Origin: Lentisphaeria bacterium
GTDB taxonomy: Bacteria > Verrucomicrobiota > Lentisphaeria > Victivallales > UBA1829
Length of the DNA stretch: 8,688 nucleotides
Reading direction: 5' to 3'
Assembly (NCBI GenBank): GCA_017504325.1
Contig: JAFVRL010000331.1
Span: 1-8,688, forward strand
Shown: piece by piece, positions 5,449 through 8,688 of the stretch
Position numbering within the stretch: the stretch's first letter is position 1
Layout: each line of letters opens with the position of its first letter
Translations under genes and position numbers: made by a program
Notes under the pieces: generated by a model
Databases searched by the model: none
What the model was told of the DNA's origin: nothing
Seen by the model: the letters and a program-made list of their open reading frames with translations, nothing else

Positions 5449-6411
5449 ATGATGAAAAATTATTTCGGAAAAGAAGAGATCATAGATTATGTTTCTCCGG
5501 CTGACGGTACGATCCAGCAGTCCCTGCTTTACCGTTCCCCCCTGAAGGGCAGACAGCCCCTTCTTGTTGCCTTCCATACATGGAGCGGGGATATGTATCA
5601 GAACAGTCTTTCCTACCAGAAGTTTGCTGAAAAATATGGTTTTCACCTTGTGCATCCCAACTTCCGGGGTCCCAACTGGAGAAAGGAAGGATGCGGTTCG
5701 GATAAGGCTGTAGGGGATATTGAAGGATTGGTGAAATATGTCTGTTCCATCCTGGAAGTGGATGAAAAGAGGATCTACGCCATGGGAGGATCCGGCGGCG
5801 GTCATTTTTCCCTGCTGGTTGCCGGAAGATTGTCCGGGATCTGGGCGGGCGTTTCTTCCTGGGTTCCCATTTCCGATGTGAAAAAATGGCATAAAGAGTG
5901 CTTTCCCCGTCCCGGTGTCTGCGGCTATTCCAGACACATTGAGCAGGCTTTGGGTGGGGATCCCAATAAAGATGCCGTTCTGGGGGAAGAGGCTCTGAAA
6001 CGCTCCCCTGTACGGTATCTTGACGCGGCAAAACATATTCCCGTCGACATCAATACCGGAATCCATGACGGACACAAGGGAAGTGTTCCTGTAAGTCAGG
6101 CATTGGAAGCATTCAATATCCTTGCTGACAAAAAAGACCGTATCAGTGAAAAAGATATAAAATACATGGTGGAAAAAGAGGCGATCCCCGCCCATTTGCA
6201 GGAAGAGAGAGAGGATGATCCCTCTTACGGAAAATTGCGTGTGCTTTTCCGCAGACAGTCCGGCAATGCGCGTATCACCGTCTTTGAAGGCGGGCACGAA
6301 ATGGCTTATGCCGCAGGTGTGGGATTTGTTGCCCATCAGAAAAAAGGCAAAAAGGCTGACTGGAGTCCTGTTGAAGCAGAAAATACGGAAAACGGGGAAG
6401 TTTCCCGGTAA
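5449..6411 (+). CDS. Cytoplasmic alpha/beta hydrolase (esterase/prolyl-oligopeptidase type)
   Basis: The 320-residue protein has the layout of an alpha/beta hydrolase related to S9 peptidases and carbohydrate esterases. A strand ending LLVAFHTWSGD (38-48) supplies the oxyanion region. The nucleophile elbow is AMGGSGGG (111-118), with Ser115. GIHDGHKGSVPVSQA (204-218) carries the likely acid Asp207, and FEGGHEMAY (279-287) the likely base His283. No signal peptide or membrane segment is visible, so it should act in the cytoplasm. The C-terminal 25 residues are charged and probably disordered. AGGAG (5440-5444) precedes two consecutive ATG codons, at 5449 and 5452. The second has the better spacing (seven bases), so the true start could be one residue shorter. 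Its neighbour downstream is a beta-helix protein of polysaccharide-lyase or hydrolase type. Ester removal from a sugar substrate is a reasonable but unproven inference. Confidence 0.85.
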   Translation: MMKNYFGKEEIIDYVSPADGTIQQSLLYRSPLKGRQPLLVAFHTWSGDMYQNSLSYQKFAEKYGFHLVHPNFRGPNWRKEGCGSDKAVGDIEGLVKYVCSILEVDEKRIYAMGGSGGGHFSLLVAGRLSGIWAGVSSWVPISDVKKWHKECFPRPGVCGYSRHIEQALGGDPNKDAVLGEEALKRSPVRYLDAAKHIPVDINTGIHDGHKGSVPVSQALEAFNILADKKDRISEKDIKYMVEKEAIPAHLQEEREDDPSYGKLRVLFRRQSGNARITVFEGGHEMAYAAGVGFVAHQKKGKKADWSPVEAENTENGEVSR

Positions 6412-6428
6412 AAAAGCAAGGAGCGGAA

Positions 6429-7601
6429 ATGTTTATTGATCCTAACGATTTTCAGGGCAGTGATATTGAAAAAATCAATGCCGCAGTACAGTTTTCCATA
6501 GATAACGGCGGTGTGGTGAGGATCCCGCAGAGAAAGGCGGATGAAAATTCCTCCCGCAATTACTGGCTTATTGATTCCGCCATCCTTCTTCCTGCCAATA
6601 CAACAGTCATTCTGGCAAACTGCCGGATCAAATTATCCGATAAATGCCGTGACAACTTTTTCCGCAGCGCCAACTGCGGTATCAGTATAAAGGAAGTGGA
6701 AGAGATCTCCTCCATCCATATTACCGGAGTGGGAACAGCTGTACTGGAGGGCGCGGATATTCCCAGAGCCACCGGGGACAGCGGCAAGATCCTCGGGGAA
6801 CGCACTTTCGGAACAGATGCAGGAAAAGAGGGGGAAGTACAGAAAGGTGACTGGCGGGAGATCGGTATTCTCTTTGCCAAAGTCAGTGATTTCTCCATTT
6901 CCAATATTTCCATTGTCAATTCCCATTGCTGGGCGATCTCTCTGGAATACTGTCATCACGGAAAAGTCCGGGATGTGAATTTCCAGTCCAGAGGCAAGCG
7001 TTTCATCGAAGGCAGGGAAGTACCCAATTTGAATCAGGATGGTCTTGACTTGCGCAGAGGCTGCCACCATATCATTATTGAGAATATCACAGGAAGTACC
7101 GGGGACGACCTTATTGCCCTCACCGGTCTGGCTGCTCCTGTGCGTGAAGCCGGAATTCTGGGCAGTACCGCCATCTGCGGCAGTACCGGGATCCCTGAAC
7201 TGGAAGAGATCTCCTATATCACCATCCGCAACGTGGTGGGGCATTGTGCCGGAGGACACCATATCGTACGTTTCCTCAATAATGAGGGCGTAAAAATGCA
7301 CCATATCATCCTTGACGGGCTTATTGACACCTCCACAGGTGCCTGCCGGGATTATGCGGTAGTGCGTATCGGGGATGCCAGATACGGGCTTGTCCCCTTC
7401 GGCAATACCAGTTCTTTCCAGATCAGCCATATCCAGGCAAGAGGAAAAGCTGCCATCCTTATTTCGGGAACACTTTCCGAATCCACCATCAGTGATGTGA
7501 TCAACTGGAATCCGGATACGGTTCCTGTGACTGTATCTCCTGACGGCGGCATCCGCAATGTGGTTGTGGAAAATGCCCGTACCTATGCTGAAGAAGAATA
7601 A
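6429..7601 (+). CDS. Right-handed beta-helix protein, distantly GH28-like, no signal peptide
   Basis: The N-terminus (residues 3-33, with GSDIEKINAAV and GGVVRIP) has the pattern that opens many pectate-lyase-fold proteins. The middle and end are repeated short Ile/Val-rich strands, such as ISSIHITG, FSISNISIVN, HIIIENITG and ISYITIRNV, typical of a parallel beta-helix. Two polygalacturonase-like motifs stand out: NQDGLDL (202-208, compare NTDG of GH28) and TGDDLIAL (224-231, compare GDDCIAI). GHCAGGHH (271-278) is where GH28 has GHG. The final RIK motif is not evident. The acids Asp204, Asp226 and Asp227 are therefore kept in a divergent setting, and it could be a hydrolase, lyase or binding protein. 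With no signal peptide it appears cytoplasmic, suited to imported oligosaccharides. AAGGAG (6418-6423) lies five bases before the ATG, 17 bases after the hydrolase stop. It is the last gene of the operon. Confidence 0.8.
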   Translation: MFIDPNDFQGSDIEKINAAVQFSIDNGGVVRIPQRKADENSSRNYWLIDSAILLPANTTVILANCRIKLSDKCRDNFFRSANCGISIKEVEEISSIHITGVGTAVLEGADIPRATGDSGKILGERTFGTDAGKEGEVQKGDWREIGILFAKVSDFSISNISIVNSHCWAISLEYCHHGKVRDVNFQSRGKRFIEGREVPNLNQDGLDLRRGCHHIIIENITGSTGDDLIALTGLAAPVREAGILGSTAICGSTGIPELEEISYITIRNVVGHCAGGHHIVRFLNNEGVKMHHIILDGLIDTSTGACRDYAVVRIGDARYGLVPFGNTSSFQISHIQARGKAAILISGTLSESTISDVINWNPDTVPVTVSPDGGIRNVVVENARTYAEEE

Positions 7602-7618
7602 TACGGACCGATCTATAT

Positions 7619-7668
7619 AAAAAAGACAGTTGCAACGGCACTTTCATTGCCTGCAACTGTCTTTTTTT
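7619..7668. terminator. Bidirectional intrinsic terminator between convergent genes
   Basis: GACAGTTGCA (7625-7634) pairs perfectly with TGCAACTGTC (7652-7661). Inside this, GGCA (7637-7640) pairs with TGCC (7648-7651) to extend the stem. On the + strand seven T residues follow (7662-7668). On the - strand the six A residues at 7619-7624 become the U-tract. It can therefore end both the + operon and the - strand DUF3089 gene. Confidence 0.9.
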
Positions 7669-7722
7669 ATTTGCTTATTAAATATGATCCGCTGAAAATA
7701 CAGAAAAAAAAGATTTTGTTTA

Positions 7723-8688
7723 TCAGCGGAAGTTTTCCGCTTTTTCTTTTTTCCATGTATTCACGCGTTTTTCCGCATTGATCCGGATATTTTCCGCAAA
7801 GAACCATATATCATTCATGTGGAATACGCCTTTACCCATAAAGCCTTTTGCATCATATTTGCTCATGGAGGGCAGATCAATGATAAGGGCTCCTTTTTCC
7901 GGATCGGCATAAGCTCCGCAGAAGCGGGGTATCCTTTCAGTTTTTCCTGTACGGTAGTCATAGAAAACTGCCCCTTTATTCAGTAATGCTCCGGCAGGAG
8001 TATCATCTTTTTTCCAGTTCAGGGGATTGATGCACAAAGCGTCTTTGCCTGCAAAAATACTGTTGACACACTCTTTATTCATACTGTTCCAGATGATGAC
8101 ACAGGCAATATCCTCTTCCCCTTTTGCCGGAAAAATCTTTCTTCCTTTGAAAAGATTTTCAAATAATGCCTTTTTCATACTCATTCCGGGAAGATAGGCT
8201 GCCACAAAACCTTTTTCTTTGGAGATCTCCCTATTACTGTGCAGGACATAGCAAAGATCCAACGCACCCTGACTGTGTCCCAGAAAGATAAAAGGTCTGC
8301 CTTTGTTGCAGTGCTTGAAATAATACCGGAAGGCTTCTGCTGCATCTTCCATTCCCTTTATTACGGAAGGAACAAAGGGGGAATGGGAGGAATCTGCACT
8401 TTTCAGAGCTTTCAGGATCCTGCCGTATTCCAGCTGCCGCACATAGGGGGCGAAAACTCTTGCCTTTTTTCCGAATATCCCTTTGGTCTGGGCATAAACA
8501 AATTTCTGTGTTTTTGCCGCAACTTTTGCTTCCGACCAATCCATATAAGGTTTATTTTTGTCAGCAACAAGGGTGGGATAGATGTAAAAAATATCGTAGG
8601 AAGTATCCTTTTCCCCTTCTTCATAAATGACCCAGTTCTCTTTTCTGCTGTAATCTACGGCAACAAGCAGAAAAGGGAAAAGGGTGAG
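7723..8688 (-). CDS. DUF3089 alpha/beta hydrolase, 5' end cut by the window edge
   Basis: On the - strand the frame stays open from the stop at 7723-7725 to base 8688, giving at least 321 residues. An ATG at 8544-8542 would give only 273 residues and would cut off conserved sequence. The residues before it, VDYSRKENWVIYEE and YDIFYIYPTLVADKNKPY, are the typical N-terminal part of DUF3089. The nucleophile elbow is FLGHSQGALD, with Ser139 counted from the window edge. CINPLNWKKDDTPAG and GVFHMNDIWFFAENIRINAEKR (probable His290) follow, as usual in this family. The first visible residues LTLFPFLLVA look like the hydrophobic core of a signal peptide, so it is probably exported. The substrate is unknown; esterase or lipase activity is presumed from the fold. 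It converges on the beta-helix gene and shares the bidirectional terminator. Confidence 0.88.
   Translation of the reverse strand, partial: LTLFPFLLVAVDYSRKENWVIYEEGEKDTSYDIFYIYPTLVADKNKPYMDWSEAKVAAKTQKFVYAQTKGIFGKKARVFAPYVRQLEYGRILKALKSADSSHSPFVPSVIKGMEDAAEAFRYYFKHCNKGRPFIFLGHSQGALDLCYVLHSNREISKEKGFVAAYLPGMSMKKALFENLFKGRKIFPAKGEEDIACVIIWNSMNKECVNSIFAGKDALCINPLNWKKDDTPAGALLNKGAVFYDYRTGKTERIPRFCGAYADPEKGALIIDLPSMSKYDAKGFMGKGVFHMNDIWFFAENIRINAEKRVNTWKKEKAENFR
7725..7751 (+). terminator. Second + strand terminator-like hairpin inside the 3' end of the convergent gene
   Basis: AGCGGAA (7725-7731) pairs with TTCCGCT (7735-7741) around a three-base loop, followed by a T-rich run (7742-7751) broken by one C. 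It would act as a backup for + strand readthrough. The same bases encode the last residues and stop of the - strand hydrolase, so a coding coincidence cannot be excluded. Confidence 0.4.

Noticed and set aside
4480..6336. 618-codon open frame on the - strand across the end of purF, dapB and the hydrolase
   Set aside because: It is codon-aligned with dapB and the hydrolase gene. Because these genes rarely use TTA, CTA or TCA, the opposite strand stays open. The translated product is rich in Cys, Phe, His and Ser without any domain pattern, and the sense genes are unmistakable.
6633..7430. 265-codon open frame antisense to the beta-helix gene
   Set aside because: No ribosome binding site or domain was seen, and the sense strand has a clear beta-helix pattern in a tight operon.

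Overview
The window reads as a piece of a bacterial chromosome of about 48% GC (estimated by eye). It carries the downstream end of the alpha ribosomal-protein operon, then a separate four-gene operon, then a convergent gene that runs off the right edge. Several traits suggest a Gram-negative-type member of the PVC group, perhaps Lentisphaerota/Victivallales: rpsD is absent between rpsK and rpoA, the ribosomal proteins carry Ala/Pro-rich tails, the PurF-like protein begins MGGFFG, and a DUF3089 hydrolase and a beta-helix polysaccharide protein sit close together. That taxonomic call is a judgement from gene content and recalled sequence families; no comparison was run.

Region 1 (1-2776) holds rpmJ (L36), rpsM (S13), rpsK (S11), rpoA (RNA polymerase alpha) and rplQ (L17), all on the + strand with good ribosome binding sites. 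A strong intrinsic terminator at 2748-2776 closes it. S13, S11 and L17 each have an extra low-complexity Ala/Pro/Lys/Glu extension. The rpsK-rpoA spacer, where many bacteria have rpsD, holds a 10-bp hairpin instead. The first 126 bases may include the basic C-terminal tail of an upstream protein (SecY is the obvious candidate by position, but this is weakly supported).

Region 2 (2777-7668) is an apparent operon. It has a recognisable promoter (2833-2861), an approximately 210-nt leader with extensive pairing potential, and four closely spaced genes. These are a PurF-like amidophosphoribosyltransferase, dapB (dihydrodipicolinate reductase), a cytoplasmic alpha/beta hydrolase of prolyl-oligopeptidase/esterase type, and a cytoplasmic right-handed beta-helix protein resembling GH28. 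It ends at a bidirectional hairpin terminator (7619-7668). The most notable protein is the PurF homologue. It keeps the phosphoribosyltransferase motif and all four cysteines equivalent to the B. subtilis [4Fe-4S] ligands, but its glutaminase domain lacks the N-terminal nucleophile cysteine and the usual glutamine-binding motifs. It also has extra cysteines at the C-terminus.

Region 3 (7723-8688, - strand) is a DUF3089 alpha/beta hydrolase. Its reading frame stays open to the window edge, where a hydrophobic stretch suggests the end of a signal peptide. The gene is therefore 5'-truncated by the window, not a complete 273-residue protein.

The best candidates for something not yet described are the purF leader RNA, with two identical 8-nt segments competing for one partner, and the degenerate-glutaminase PurF itself. 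I found no CRISPR array, tRNA, rRNA, insertion sequence or phage gene.
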